Source: Amaricoccus solimangrovi
Lineage (GTDB): Bacteria; Pseudomonadota; Alphaproteobacteria; Rhodobacterales; Rhodobacteraceae
Direction of reading: 5' to 3'
Assembly: GCF_006385685.1 (NCBI RefSeq)
Contig: NZ_VFRP01000014.1
Location: forward strand, 47,459-111,458
Length of the DNA: 64,000 nucleotides
Below the pieces are notes generated by a model. The model had not been told where the DNA came from, searched no databases, and saw only the letters and a program-made list of their open reading frames with translations. The stretch's first letter is position 1, and each line of letters opens with the position of its first letter. Position numbers and translations under genes: made by a program. This document shows positions 18,454 through 28,110 of the stretch, piece by piece.

Positions 18454-19458
18454 TCAGCGCCCGCGCGAGAGCGCGCGCTGGACCAGCATGGCGACGATGA
18501 TGATGGCGCCCTGCACGGCGCCGATCAGGTATTCGCTGACAAGGTCCGAAAGGACCATGATGTTGCCGATCAGCTCCAGGATCAGCGCGCCGCAGACCGT
18601 ACCCCAGATCCGGCCGACGCCGCCCCGGAGCGCGGTGCCGCCGATCACCACGGCGGTGATCGCCTGCAGTTCCCACATGAGCCCGGTGGTCGCGGTGGCG
18701 GAGCCGAGCCGCGGGACGTAGACGAGCACCGCGATCGCGACGCAGACGCCCTGGATCACATAGGTGAGCGTCCGGACCCGCCCGACCGGAATACCGGAAT
18801 AGCGCGCCACCTCCTCGTTCGAGCCGACCGCGATCACGTGGCGGCCGAAGGCGGTCCGGTTCAGGATGACCGCGCCGAGGAGCGCCACGACGAGGATCAC
18901 GATGACGGGCGCCGGCACGCCCCAGAGCTCGCCGAAATAGACCGGACGATAGGCCGCGCGCACCTCCTGGCTCCTGACCGCGATCGAGCCGCCCTCGGCG
19001 AGCCAGACCGTCAACGCGCGGAAGATGCCCATCGTGCCGAGCGTGACGATGAAGGGTTCGAGCCGGCCGAGCGTCACGAAGAGCCCGTTCGCGAGCCCGC
19101 AGAGCGCGCCGGTGACGAGCGCCATCGTCATCGCGAGCGCGATCAGCGCGACGTCGCCGCCGACGGGCGCGGCGTTGATGAAGAGGATCATCGTGCCCGC
19201 GACGAAGGCCGACATCGAGCCGACCGAGAGGTCGAGCCCGCCCGCCGAGATGACGAAGGTGGCGCCGACCGCGATGATCGCGATGAAGGCGGAGCGCGAG
19301 AGCACATTGAGCAGGTTGTCGACCGAGACGAAATTCGGATTGAGGCTCGCCCCGAACAGGATCAGCGCCGCGAGCGCGACGAAGGGCGCGACCGCGCGCA
19401 GGTCGAGGTCGCGCCAGGAGCGCCGCGCGGGGCGCGAGGCGACCGGGGTTTCGCTCAT
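18454..19458 (-). CDS. Sugar ABC transporter permease (RbsC-like)
   Basis: 334 residues with 8-10 hydrophobic helices of the BPD_transp_2 family. The hallmark ISAGGLDLSVGSMSAF (nt about 19215-19260) is present. Its start overlaps the stop of the ATPase gene by 4 bp, and 56 bp separate it from the binding-protein gene. It forms the homodimeric channel for the ribose-type importer. Confidence 0.93.
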   Translation of the reverse strand: MSETPVASRPARRSWRDLDLRAVAPFVALAALILFGASLNPNFVSVDNLLNVLSRSAFIAIIAVGATFVISAGGLDLSVGSMSAFVAGTMILFINAAPVGGDVALIALAMTMALVTGALCGLANGLFVTLGRLEPFIVTLGTMGIFRALTVWLAEGGSIAVRSQEVRAAYRPVYFGELWGVPAPVIVILVVALLGAVILNRTAFGRHVIAVGSNEEVARYSGIPVGRVRTLTYVIQGVCVAIAVLVYVPRLGSATATTGLMWELQAITAVVIGGTALRGGVGRIWGTVCGALILELIGNIMVLSDLVSEYLIGAVQGAIIIVAMLVQRALSRGR

Positions 19459-20981
19459 GCGCTCTCCGCCATCATCGCGGCCTCCTTCTCGCTGGCGCCG
19501 GTCGCGAGGACCGCGATCTCCGTCTCCGTCATCCGCGCGCCCGCCAGTTCGCCCACGATCCGCCCCCCGCGCATCACGAGGACGCGGTCGCAGATCCCGA
19601 TCAGTTCCGGCATTTCCGAGGAGACCACGATGACCGACTTGCCCGAGGCGGCGAGCGCGGCGATCCAGCGATAGATCTGCTCCTTGGTGCCGATGTCGAT
19701 GCCGCGCGTCGGCTCGTCGATGATGACGACCTCCGGCTCGAGCAGCATCATCTTGGCGAGCAGCAGCTTCTGCTGGTTCCCGCCCGAAAGCTGGCCGGCG
19801 TCGAGGGCGCGGGAACGCGCGCGGATGTCGAAATCGGCGATGGCCCTGTCGAGCGCCGCCGCCTCGCGCCCCCGGTCGACGAGCCCGGCGCGGGTGAAGC
19901 GGGCGAGAGCGGCGAGCGTCAGGTTCACGGTCAGGTCCTGGCCGAGCAGCAGGCCCTTTCCCTTGCGGTCCTCGCTGAGATAGACGACGCCCGCGCGCTG
20001 GCTCTCGCGCGCGTCGTGGAAGCGGACGGGCGCGCCCCGCAGCCGGAGCCTGCCCCGGCCCGGACGAAGCCCCGCGATGCCCTCCATCAGTTCGGTGCGA
20101 CCGGCGCCGACGAGGCCGGCGAAGCCGAGGATCTCGCCCCGGCCGAGGCGGAAGCGCGCGCCCGAGACGAAGCCCGGTACGTCGAAATCCTCGACCTCGA
20201 GCACCGGGGCCGCCGTCTCCGGCGGCGCGCGGTCGGGATAGAGTTTCGAGACGTCGCGCCCGACCATCAGCTCCGCCATCGCATGCGGGTCCAGCCCGGC
20301 GGCGGCCCGCGTCGTGACGAGCGCGCCGTCGCGCAGCACGGTGACCTGGTCCGCGATCGCCTTCACCTCCGGCAGCCGGTGCGAGATGTAGAGCACCGCC
20401 GCTCCCCCGGCGCGGATCTCGCGGATCACGCCCAGCAGCGCCTCGGTCTCGCGCGGGGTCAGCGAGGCGGTCGGCTCGTCGAAGATCACCACGCGCCGCG
20501 TCCCGAGCAGCGCGCGGGCGATCTGCACGAGCTGGCGCTGCGCGATCGAGAGCCGGCGGACGGCGATGCGCGGGTCGAGCGCGGCGCCGAGCGCGGCGAC
20601 CGCCTCGGCGGCGCCCGCGTTCATCGTGGGGTCGTCGACGAAGGGGCCACGCCGGATCTCGCGGCCGAGATAGATGTTCTGCGCCACGGTCAGATCCGGC
20701 GCGAGCAGGATCTCCTGATGCACCAGCACGATGCCGAGCGCCTCCGCCGCCACGGGCCCGGCAAAGGCGACCCTCGCCCCGTCGAGCCGGATCTCGCCGC
20801 CCGAGGGTGCGAGATGGCCCGAGAGAAGCTTCATCAGCGTGGACTTGCCCGCGCCGTTTTCCCCGATGACCGCGTGGACCTCGCCCGGCATGAGGGTCAG
20901 ATCGATGCCGCGCAGCACCTCGATCCCGCCGAAGGATTTCGACAGGCCGCGCGCTTCGAGCACCGGCGCCGGCGCGCTCAT
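19455..20981 (-). CDS. Sugar ABC transporter ATP-binding protein, double NBD (RbsA/MglA-like)
   Basis: 508 residues with two fused nucleotide-binding domains. NBD1 has Walker A GENGAGKST at 40-48 and the usual variant signature LSIAQRQ. NBD2 has the degenerate P-loop GLVGAGRTE and an intact LSGGNQQK; this asymmetry is normal for the family. The start at 20981 (ATG, overlapping the upstream dehydrogenase by 4 bp) is preferred to the long frame reaching 21575, which is the antisense shadow of that gene. Confidence 0.93.
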   Translation of the reverse strand: MSAPAPVLEARGLSKSFGGIEVLRGIDLTLMPGEVHAVIGENGAGKSTLMKLLSGHLAPSGGEIRLDGARVAFAGPVAAEALGIVLVHQEILLAPDLTVAQNIYLGREIRRGPFVDDPTMNAGAAEAVAALGAALDPRIAVRRLSIAQRQLVQIARALLGTRRVVIFDEPTASLTPRETEALLGVIREIRAGGAAVLYISHRLPEVKAIADQVTVLRDGALVTTRAAAGLDPHAMAELMVGRDVSKLYPDRAPPETAAPVLEVEDFDVPGFVSGARFRLGRGEILGFAGLVGAGRTELMEGIAGLRPGRGRLRLRGAPVRFHDARESQRAGVVYLSEDRKGKGLLLGQDLTVNLTLAALARFTRAGLVDRGREAAALDRAIADFDIRARSRALDAGQLSGGNQQKLLLAKMMLLEPEVVIIDEPTRGIDIGTKEQIYRWIAALAASGKSVIVVSSEMPELIGICDRVLVMRGGRIVGELAGARMTETEIAVLATGASEKEAAMMAESA

Positions 20982-22153
20982 CCGATCGGCGTCCAGCGGT
21001 TGCCGGCCTGGGACGAGGCGACCGCCGCGGCGATGAAGCGCATGCCGGCGAGTCCGTCCCGGACGGTGGGATAGGTGACCTCCGGCGGCGTCTCCTCCCC
21101 CGCCCGCGCCGCGCGGATCGCGCGCGCGGCCTCGGCGTAGATCGTGGCGAAGCCTTCGAGATAGCCTTCCGGATGGCCGCCGGGGATGCGCGTCACCCGC
21201 GCCGCCGCCGGCCCCGCGCCCGCGCCGCCCCGGGTCAGCAGCTGCCTCGGCTGTCCGAGCCGGGTGAACCAGAGCCGGTTCGGCTCCTCCTGCGCCCATT
21301 CGAGCCCCGCCCTCGTGCCATAGATCCGGAGCCGGAGCGCGTTCTCGTTGCCGACCGCGACCTGGCTCGCCCAGAGCATTCCGCGCGCCCCGCCCGGATA
21401 GCGCAGCAGGATCTGCACGTCGTCGTCGAGCGCGCGGCCGGGGACGAAGGCGGTGAGCTGCGCGAGCAGTTCCTCCGCCTCCATCCCCGCGACGAAGCAG
21501 GCGAGGTTGTAGGCATGGGTGCCGATGTCCCCGATCGCGCCGCCGGCGCCCGAACGGGCCGGATCGGTGCGCCATTCCGCCTGTTTGGAACCCGACCGCT
21601 CCAGCGGCTCGGAGAGCCAGTCCTGCGCGTATTCGACCTGTACGAGCCGGATCTCGCCGAGCTCTCCCGAGGCGACCATGTCGCGCGCCTGCCGGATCAT
21701 CGGATAGCCGGTATAATTGTGCGTGAGGATGAAGAGCCGCCCGGATCCCTCCACCTTCCCGACCAGATCCTCCGCCTCGTCCACGCTCAGCGTCATCGGC
21801 TTGTCGCAGATCACATGGATCCCCGCCGCGAGAAAGGCCTTGGCGACGGGCGCGTGCATGTGGTTCGGCGTCACGATCGCCACCGCCTCGATCCCGTCGG
21901 GGCGCCGCGCCTCCGCCTCCGCCATCTCGGCGTAGCCCGCGTAGCTGCGCTCCGGGTCGAGGCCGAGTTCGGCGGCCGAGGCGAGGGCGCGTGCCGGATC
22001 GGAGGAGAGGGCGCCCGCGACGAGGTCGAACTGGTCGTCGATCCGGGCGGCGATGCGATGGACCGCGCCGATGAACGCGCCCTGGCCGCCGCCGACCATG
22101 CCGAGCCGGACGCGGCCCGCGCCCGCTTCCGCCTTCGAGGCTTCGATGGTCAT
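20978..22153 (-). CDS. Gfo/Idh/MocA-family oxidoreductase
   Basis: 391 residues. The dinucleotide motif [12 protein letters not shown] is at about 18-29 and ICDKPMT holds the catalytic Lys. [18 protein letters not shown] corresponds to the conserved substrate-pocket helix. Translationally coupled at both ends by 4-bp overlaps. Together with the upstream TIM-barrel isomerase it forms the catabolic part of the second sugar module. A sugar, inositol or glucoside dehydrogenase role is likely. Confidence 0.92.
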   Translation of the reverse strand: MTIEASKAEAGAGRVRLGMVGGGQGAFIGAVHRIAARIDDQFDLVAGALSSDPARALASAAELGLDPERSYAGYAEMAEAEARRPDGIEAVAIVTPNHMHAPVAKAFLAAGIHVICDKPMTLSVDEAEDLVGKVEGSGRLFILTHNYTGYPMIRQARDMVASGELGEIRLVQVEYAQDWLSEPLERSGSKQAEWRTDPARSGAGGAIGDIGTHAYNLACFVAGMEAEELLAQLTAFVPGRALDDDVQILLRYPGGARGMLWASQVAVGNENALRLRIYGTRAGLEWAQEEPNRLWFTRLGQPRQLLTRGGAGAGPAAARVTRIPGGHPEGYLEGFATIYAEAARAIRAARAGEETPPEVTYPTVRDGLAGMRFIAAAVASSQAGNRWTPIG

Positions 22154-23214
22154 CGCGCGCCTCCCAGCCCGAGGATCGTCCGGTTCGCTGCCTCGTCGGT
22201 TCCGCCGGCGGCGAAGTCGTCGAAGGCGTGCTCGGTCACGCGGATGATGTGGGCGGCGATGAACCCGGCCCCCTCCCGCGCGCCGTCCTCCGGATGCTTC
22301 AGCGCGCATTCCCATTCGAGCACGGCCCAGCCGTCGTAGTCGGAAGCGGCGAATTTCGAGAAGATCGCGCCGAAATCCACCTGCCCGTCGCCGAGCGAGC
22401 GGAACCGTCCGGCCCGGTCGACCCAGTTCTGATAGCCGCCGTAGACGCCCTGCCGCCCGGTCGGGTTGAACTCCGCGTCCTTCACGTGGAAGGCGCGCAC
22501 GCGCTCCATGTAGATGTCGAGATAGTCGAGATAATCGAGCTGCTGCAGCACGAAATGCGACGGGTCGTAGAGCAGGTTCGCCCGCGGATGCCCGTCCACC
22601 CGCTCGAGGAACATCTCGTAGGTGACGCCGTCGTGCAGGTCCTCGCCCGGATGGATCTCGTAGGCGACATCGACGCCCATCTCCTCGGCATGGTCGAGGA
22701 TCGGGCGCCAGCGCCGGGCAAGCTCGTCGAAGGCGGTCTCGACGAGCCCGGCCGGCCGCTGCGGCCAGGGATAGAGATAGGGCCAGGCGAGCGCGCCGGA
22801 GAAGGTCGGATGCGCCGAAAGGCCCAGATGGCGCGAGGCGGTCAGCGCGCGCTTCACCTGATCGACGGCCCATTCCTGCCGGGCGGTGGGGTTCCCGCGC
22901 ACTTCCGGCGCGGCGAACCCGTCGAAGGCGCTGTCATAGGCGGGATGCACCGCGACGAGCTGGCCCTGGAGATGGGTGGAAAGCTCGGTGATCGCGAGCC
23001 CGTGGCCGGCGGCGACGCCCGCGATCTCGTCGCAGTAGTCCTTCGATTCGGAAGCCTTCGCCAGATCGAAGAGCCGCGCGTCCCAACTCGGGATCTGCAC
23101 CCCCTTGTAGCCGAACGAGGCGGCCCAGCCGCAGATCGCATCGAAGGAATCGAACGGCGCGGCATCCCCCGCGAACTGGGCGAGGAAGATCCCCGGCCCC
23201 TTGATGGTCCTCAC
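22150..23214 (-). CDS. Sugar phosphate isomerase/epimerase family protein (TIM barrel)
   Basis: 354 residues from the GTG at 23214, which has GGGAGGAG immediately upstream. The open frame continues to 23346, but that part overlaps the LacI end and has no fold. Xylose-isomerase-like metal strands: YEIHPGED, LLYDPSHFVLQ, FHVKDAEF and LEWECALKHP. First structural gene of the operon, 121 bp downstream of the LacI gene on the same strand. Similar proteins are common in inositol and keto-sugar operons. Confidence 0.9.
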   Translation of the reverse strand: MRTIKGPGIFLAQFAGDAAPFDSFDAICGWAASFGYKGVQIPSWDARLFDLAKASESKDYCDEIAGVAAGHGLAITELSTHLQGQLVAVHPAYDSAFDGFAAPEVRGNPTARQEWAVDQVKRALTASRHLGLSAHPTFSGALAWPYLYPWPQRPAGLVETAFDELARRWRPILDHAEEMGVDVAYEIHPGEDLHDGVTYEMFLERVDGHPRANLLYDPSHFVLQQLDYLDYLDIYMERVRAFHVKDAEFNPTGRQGVYGGYQNWVDRAGRFRSLGDGQVDFGAIFSKFAASDYDGWAVLEWECALKHPEDGAREGAGFIAAHIIRVTEHAFDDFAAGGTDEAANRTILGLGGAR

Positions 23215-23335
23215 GCGTGTCTCCTCCCTGTCACGGCCGCGCCCTTCGGAGCTTCGGTTCGGGGTGTCGCCGGTGTGGTTTCCCGATCCGTGGCCTGTGC
23301 TTTGTGAGGAGCGTACATCATCCCCGGCAACGCCG

Positions 23336-24361
23336 CTACGGGGCATTGTCGCGGAGATAGACCTCGACGCGGATCCGCTCCTGGGCCTCGTTGAGGGGGG
23401 CGCCCTCGGCCGCCGCGCGGAGGATCCTGAGCGCGCTGCGCGCCTCGTGGCCGGCGTCCTGATGGATGACCGCCTGGATCAGCCCCGCGCGCAGCGCCGC
23501 GCGCGTATGCGGTGTCAGTTCGTGCGCGACCGCGAGCGGACGCCCGCTCTCGGGCAGGGCGCGCAGGAGGTCGATAACGCCCCGGTTGCCCGCGCCCATG
23601 TTGTAGAGGCCCGCGATCCCAGGCTCCCGGGCCATCAGCGCGGCGAGCGCCGCGCGCGTCGCCGCCGCGTCGTCCCGGCCCTCGATCACCGGCAGCGGCG
23701 AGAGGCGGGGGAATTCCGCCCGCGCCACCTGCTCGAAGCCCATCCGCCGCTCGACGTGATCGCGCACCAGCATCGAGCCGGCGACGAGCGCGACCGTACC
23801 CCCACGCGGTCCGAGGAACCGGCCGAGCAGACTCGCGGCGGTGCGGCCGGCGGCGACGTTGTCGATGCCGACGTAGCGGCTTCTGGGCGCGAAGGGCACG
23901 TCGGAGACGAGGGTCACGACCGGCACCCCGGCCGCGGCGAGCCGGACGAGCGCGTCCCGTGCCACCGCCGCGTCGGTGCCGACGAGCGCCACGCCGGACA
24001 CCTCGCCGGGCGCGAGCGCATCGAGCGCCGCGGCCAGCGCCTCGCCGTCGAAGGGCGGGACGCCGACCACCTCGACCGCGACCCGCGCCGGCCGGACCTG
24101 CTCCCCGAGCGCGCGCGCCTCAGCCTCCAGTTCGCGCATGAAGGTATTGGGGCCGGTGGGGATGAGGAAGACGAAGCGGTAGTCGCGCCGCCGCGACAGG
24201 TTGGCCGCCGCGAGGTCGCGCACGAAGCCGAGCCTCGCCACCGCCGCCTCGACGCGCAGGATCGTCCCGGCGCGGACGCCGGGGCGCCGGTTCAGCACGC
24301 GGTCCACGCTCGCGAGGCTCACCCCCGCCTCCCGCGCGACGTCGCGGATCGTCGGTCGCAT
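23336..24361 (-). CDS. LacI-family transcriptional regulator
   Basis: 341 residues. Canonical N-terminal HTH (RPTIRDVAREAGVSLASVDR, residues 2-21), then a Peripla_BP_4-type effector domain resembling ribose-binding proteins, which matches the ribose-type ABC importer downstream. The gene heads the minus-strand sugar module and is divergent from the phosphopantetheinyl transferase gene. Confidence 0.93.
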   Translation of the reverse strand: MRPTIRDVAREAGVSLASVDRVLNRRPGVRAGTILRVEAAVARLGFVRDLAAANLSRRRDYRFVFLIPTGPNTFMRELEAEARALGEQVRPARVAVEVVGVPPFDGEALAAALDALAPGEVSGVALVGTDAAVARDALVRLAAAGVPVVTLVSDVPFAPRSRYVGIDNVAAGRTAASLLGRFLGPRGGTVALVAGSMLVRDHVERRMGFEQVARAEFPRLSPLPVIEGRDDAAATRAALAALMAREPGIAGLYNMGAGNRGVIDLLRALPESGRPLAVAHELTPHTRAALRAGLIQAVIHQDAGHEARSALRILRAAAEGAPLNEAQERIRVEVYLRDNAP

Positions 24362-24507
24362 CCCGAAGGCCCTCTCGCCGCCGAAGGGGACAGCATCGCA
24401 CGGCGCCTGAGGTACGCCAATCGGAATCGAGCCCGGGAGCGCGACGCCATCCCCGCTCGCCTGGGCCGATGAATTGGGGGATACCGGGCTTCGATGAGGA
24501 GGACGGG

Positions 24508-25116
24508 ATGACCGCTGCGACGCCGAGAGACCCGCGCGCCGGGCTTGCCTTCACGATCGAGATCGGCGCGTCCGCCGGTGTGATCGTCGCCGCGAGCGAA
24601 CGGCGCGCCGCGATCGCGGCCGCGCGCCGCCGGCTCGGGCTGCCCGAAGGGCCGGTCGGACGCGAGGCGCGGGGCGCGCCGGTCTGGCCGGCGGGACAGC
24701 GCGGCTCGCTCAGCCACTGGGCCGGGATCAGCGTCTGCCTGCTCACGCGGGGGGAAAGCGTGGATCCGGGCGTCGATCTCGAGGGTTTCGCCGACGCGCC
24801 GACGCGCGGGGCGATCCGTCAGGAGGCGCTGAGCCCGACGGAGGCGGGGCGGCTCGACGCAGCGCGCCTGCCGGAGGGAGCCGGGGAGGCGCTCGTCTTC
24901 TCGGCGAAGGAGAGCTTCTTCAAGGCGGTCTATCCCCGGATCGGCCGGCGGATCGGCTTCGACGCGGCCGAGCTTCACGAGACGCCGGGCGAGGGGCGCC
25001 TCGCCCTGCGGGTGACGCGCCGCCTCGCCGCCCATCTGCCCGCGGGCCGCGTGCTCCGCCTCGAGTTCCGGATCCTCGACGGGGCGGTGCTCACCTGGCT
25101 GACGCTGCGGAGGTGA
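24508..25116 (+). CDS. 4'-phosphopantetheinyl transferase superfamily protein (EntD/Sfp-like)
   Basis: 202 residues from the ATG at 24508, preceded by GAGGAGGAC; an upstream ATG at 24469 would add 13 residues. Family motifs in order: GSLSHWAG, GVDLE with the two magnesium-binding acidic residues, and FSAKESFFKAVYP, the KExxxK region. It transfers phosphopantetheine from CoA to carrier-protein serines. It should activate the thiolation domain (Ser966) of the NRPS at 31793. It marks the left border of the siderophore locus and is convergent with the sigma-factor gene, 6 bp apart. Confidence 0.9.
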   Translation: MTAATPRDPRAGLAFTIEIGASAGVIVAASERRAAIAAARRRLGLPEGPVGREARGAPVWPAGQRGSLSHWAGISVCLLTRGESVDPGVDLEGFADAPTRGAIRQEALSPTEAGRLDAARLPEGAGEALVFSAKESFFKAVYPRIGRRIGFDAAELHETPGEGRLALRVTRRLAAHLPAGRVLRLEFRILDGAVLTWLTLRR

Positions 25117-25122
25117 GCGCGC

Positions 25123-25662
25123 TCAGGCGGGGGCTTCCAGACCGGCGCGGAGCCTGTCCTGCGCGCGCGCGATGATCGCGTTGACCCGCGCCGGGGAGAG
25201 GCCGATCCGCGCGGCGATGTGCTTCTGGCGCGCGTCCCTCAGCCGATGCTCGATCAGGATCTCCCGGTGCAGGGGTGGCAGGCGGCTCAACTCGTCCGCG
25301 AGCCGCGCCAGCGCCTGACGGTCCGCGAGGCATTTCTCGGCGCAGGGCAGGTCGCAGGTGAATTCCGCCTCCTCCGCCATCGGCGCGGCCGGCTCCCGGC
25401 CGGACCGGCGGGCCTGGTCGAGCGCGAGATTGCGCACGACGCGGCGCAGCATGCCGCGCGGGCAGATGACCGGGCAGCCGAGCGCCTCGCTTTCCAGACA
25501 TCGTATCGCCGCGTCCTGCAGCACGTCCTCGGCGCGGTCGCGGGATCCGAGGATGCGCGCCGCGTCCGCGAGGAGCACCGCGCGCTCGGCGATGAGACAA
25601 TCGAGAAGCCGGCGCCGGACCGCGACGGCGACCGGCTCCGGACGAACGGAGGCGTGCGGCAT
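25123..25662 (-). CDS. ECF sigma factor (PvdS/FecI/RpoI-like), Cys-rich
   Basis: 179 residues. Sigma-2 region about 20-88 (RAEDVLQDAAIRCLE), linker, then sigma-4 about 120-175 with the HTH RQKHIAARIGLSPARVNAI. No anti-sigma gene of the FecR type is next to it, as with PvdS and rhizobial RpoI. The linker carries Cys103, Cys107 and Cys111 (C-x3-C-x3-C) and region 2 has Cys55, Cys63 and Cys67, unusual for a soluble sigma factor. Downstream of the siderophore biosynthesis operon on the same strand after a 119-bp gap, it probably activates the biosynthesis and uptake genes under iron limitation. Confidence 0.88.
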   Translation of the reverse strand: MPHASVRPEPVAVAVRRRLLDCLIAERAVLLADAARILGSRDRAEDVLQDAAIRCLESEALGCPVICPRGMLRRVVRNLALDQARRSGREPAAPMAEEAEFTCDLPCAEKCLADRQALARLADELSRLPPLHREILIEHRLRDARQKHIAARIGLSPARVNAIIARAQDRLRAGLEAPA

Positions 25663-25673
25663 GAACTCACCCT

Positions 25674-25706
25674 GCCAGGCAATGGACCGAAATGCGTCTG
25701 CCTGGC
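25674..25706. promoter_or_regulatory. Inverted repeat upstream of the ECF sigma gene
   Basis: GCCAGGCA (25674-25681) and TGCCTGGC (25699-25706) form perfect 8-bp arms 17 bp apart. The repeat covers 12-44 bp before the sigma-factor start at 25662, a position suited to an operator or a leader hairpin. It does not resemble a classical Fur box. Confidence 0.35.
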
Positions 25707-25781
25707 CGCGGGGCTGAGTGGACGGAAGCCGTTATAGGCGCCGCCGCGCACTTGTCAAAGCCGAAGGGCGGCGGGCCCGTG

Positions 25782-27047
25782 CTATTCCGCGGCCAGCGCG
25801 AAGCCGCGGTGCCCTTGCGCCTCGATGGCCTCCGCGATCTCGTCGGAACGCAGCGCGAGGACGGAGAGCAGCGTGTCTCCGACGCCATGGGTCGGCTCGC
25901 TCTGGCCCTGGACGAAGACGGCGGGGCCGAACCCCGCTGCCATCGGCAGGCGATAGTCGCGGGCGGGCGGCGCGCCGGTCCACCAGTCGCCGATCCCGCC
26001 GAGCAGGGCGCGGTCGATCCCGCGGCGGTAGCCGGTGGCGAGGATCACCAGATCGTAGCCGGCGCGGGTCTCCCCTTCCGCGCCGACAAGGCGCAGGCGG
26101 ATGCCGTCGGCGTCCTCGGCGGCGGCGAGAACCGAGGTCCGGGCGCGAAGCGCGAGGCGGTCCTCGCCGCGCACGGACTGTTCGTAGAGCAGATCGTACA
26201 TGGTCGCGATCAGGTCATGGTCGACGACCGAGTAGTTGGTGGGCTGGGCCTCGGCGAGCCGCCGTTCGCGCGCCTCGGGCGGCAGGGCGTGGAAGCGGCC
26301 GGTCTCCTCCGGGTGGAAGATCTCGTTCACGAAGGGCGAGTCGTCCGACGGCCTCGGCGCGCCCGCGCGCAGGATCATCTCGACCCTCGGCGCCTCGGGA
26401 CGGCCGGCGAGATCGGCGAAGATCTCGGCGCCGCTCTGCCCGCCGCCGATCACCGCGATCCGCGTCCCCGGCCGGAGCCGGGCCGCGACGCCGCCGAGGT
26501 AGTCTCGGGCGTGGAGCACGCGCGCCGAGCCGCGCAGCGCGGCGAAGGGCTCCGGCCAGTACGGCCGCCCGCCGGGCGCGAGCACGAGGTTGCGCGCGAG
26601 GAAGTGTTCGCGCGCGCCCGAGGCGCTCTCGGCCGAGACCCGGAGCGCGGAGATCTCGCCGCCGCTCCGGACCGGCTCGATCGCCGTGACGCGGCGGTCG
26701 TAGGAACAGACGTCGAGCTGGCCCGCGACCCAGCCGAGGTAGTCGTTGAATTCCTCGCGGCTCGGGAAGAAGGTCTTGCGGTTGATGAACCGCGTGAGCC
26801 GGCCCTTCGCGTGCAGATAGCTCAGGAAGGAGAAGGCGCTGCGCGGATTGCGGAGCGAGACGAGGTCCTTCAGGAACGACACCTGCATGTCGCTGCCCGC
26901 GATCATCATGTCCGGGTGCCAGGCGAAGGCCGGCCGCGCCTCGAGGAAGCGCGCGACGAGGCGCGATCCGCGCTCCCTCAGCGCCACGGCGAGCGAGAGG
27001 TTGGAGGGGCCGAAGCCCACGCCGACGAGATCGAAGGTGTCGCTCAC
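25782..27047 (-). CDS. L-ornithine N5-/L-lysine N6-monooxygenase (siderophore hydroxylase; PvdA/IucD/VbsO-like)
   Basis: 421 residues from the GTG at 27047, which overlaps the upstream acyltransferase stop as GTGA. The FAD motif GVGFGPSNLSLA (about 9-20) and NADPH motif VIGGGQSGAE (nt about 26430-26460), plus the MQVSFLKDLVSLRNP and LATGY (about nt 26030) elements, are the family signatures. It hydroxylates the side-chain amine of ornithine or lysine with FAD, NADPH and oxygen, the first step to a hydroxamate. Ornithine and lysine enzymes cannot be separated by eye. The open frame extending to 27992 is an antisense shadow. Confidence 0.92.
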   Translation of the reverse strand: MSDTFDLVGVGFGPSNLSLAVALRERGSRLVARFLEARPAFAWHPDMMIAGSDMQVSFLKDLVSLRNPRSAFSFLSYLHAKGRLTRFINRKTFFPSREEFNDYLGWVAGQLDVCSYDRRVTAIEPVRSGGEISALRVSAESASGAREHFLARNLVLAPGGRPYWPEPFAALRGSARVLHARDYLGGVAARLRPGTRIAVIGGGQSGAEIFADLAGRPEAPRVEMILRAGAPRPSDDSPFVNEIFHPEETGRFHALPPEARERRLAEAQPTNYSVVDHDLIATMYDLLYEQSVRGEDRLALRARTSVLAAAEDADGIRLRLVGAEGETRAGYDLVILATGYRRGIDRALLGGIGDWWTGAPPARDYRLPMAAGFGPAVFVQGQSEPTHGVGDTLLSVLALRSDEIAEAIEAQGHRGFALAAE

Positions 27048-28099
27048 CGGGTTGCTCCTTCCACCAGAAGCCGCGCGGGCGAGAGGGCGAGCGGCGTGCC
27101 CCGCCCGCTCTCCGGCCGCGCCCAGATCCGCGCCTCGAAGAAATGCTGCCGCTCGAGCCGGACCAGCGCCGAGCGCTTGTGCGGGAAGTCGAAGTCGCGC
27201 AGATGGCCGAAGCCGCAGCGGCCGAGATTGGCGAGCTGGCGCGCGTGGCTCGCCTTCGGCTCGCCCACCACGGCTTGCGTGCGCGGCTCCGCGAGGAACA
27301 TGTAATGCATCAGCGAGGGCATCCAGGCGGTCACGTAGTCGGCGCCGCGCAGGTCCGCCTCCCCGACGAGCACGTGCCAGCCCCGGTCCCAGGCGCCGGC
27401 GTCGTAGTGCGCGCCGATCCGGTTCTCCCGCGCCCAGTAGAGCTCGAAATAGACGAAATCCCGCCCGTCGAGCGCGCCGATCAGCGGCAGCATGTGCGGA
27501 TCGGCGAACATCCGGGCCAGATAGGCGCGATGCTCCGCGAGCGTGCCGCTCTCCTCGAAGAACTCGGCCACGCGCGGGTCGTTCTGCCAGCGGTGGAAGG
27601 TCGGCAGGTCCTCCATCGTCATCGCGCGCAGCGTGAACCGCTGGTCGAGCCAGGGGATGTGGCGGGCGTAGACGGTGCCGCGCGGCTTCGGCGGGCGGAC
27701 CGGGTGCCGGCCATGCGGGCCCGGACGCCAGAGCGTCGGCCAGGGCGCGGGCGCGCGGCCGAGCCAGCGGTCGGGCACCTGCCAGAAGGCGGCGGGGAGC
27801 ACCGCCGGCGTGTCCCCGATCAGGAACGCGGCGCCGGTCTCCAGGAGTCGCGGCAGCAAGGGCGCCCAGCCGGGGCCGGAAAGGCGGATCGCCGCTTCGC
27901 CGCCCCGGTTCGTCAGCGCCTCGACGGCGGCGAGCGCCAGGTCGAACCCGGTCCCGGGGTCGGCCGTCTCGGGCGCGGCGAGATCGATCCATCCGTCGCC
28001 CCGCTCGCCCAGCGTGAGCGGCGGGGCGTCTCCGAAGAGGATCCGGTCGCCGTCGCGGCGGGCGAGTGGCGGGGTGGCGGCGTGCATGTCCTTCGGCAT
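27044..28099 (-). CDS. Siderophore hydroxamate acyltransferase, GNAT family (IucB/AlcE/VbsA-like)
   Basis: 351 residues. The C-terminal half (about 165-335) is a GNAT domain opening with FTLRAMTMEDLPTFHRWQND, then VAEFFEE and the acyl-CoA region near GEPKASHARQLANLG, as in IucB-type hydroxylysine/hydroxyornithine acyltransferases. The N-terminal half resembles the non-catalytic domain of these longer enzymes. It would acylate the hydroxylated side-chain amine (acetyl, hydroxybutyryl or another acyl group). SD AAGGAG upstream. Coupled to the hydroxylase by overlap, 11 bp after the esterase gene. Confidence 0.88.
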   Translation of the reverse strand: MPKDMHAATPPLARRDGDRILFGDAPPLTLGERGDGWIDLAAPETADPGTGFDLALAAVEALTNRGGEAAIRLSGPGWAPLLPRLLETGAAFLIGDTPAVLPAAFWQVPDRWLGRAPAPWPTLWRPGPHGRHPVRPPKPRGTVYARHIPWLDQRFTLRAMTMEDLPTFHRWQNDPRVAEFFEESGTLAEHRAYLARMFADPHMLPLIGALDGRDFVYFELYWARENRIGAHYDAGAWDRGWHVLVGEADLRGADYVTAWMPSLMHYMFLAEPRTQAVVGEPKASHARQLANLGRCGFGHLRDFDFPHKRSALVRLERQHFFEARIWARPESGRGTPLALSPARLLVEGATR

Positions 28100-28110
28100 G
28101 GGAACTCCTT

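Noticed and set aside
19455..20981. Degenerate second Walker A of the RbsA-like ATPase as an oddity.
   Set aside because: This asymmetry is standard for the double-NBD sugar ATPases of this family.
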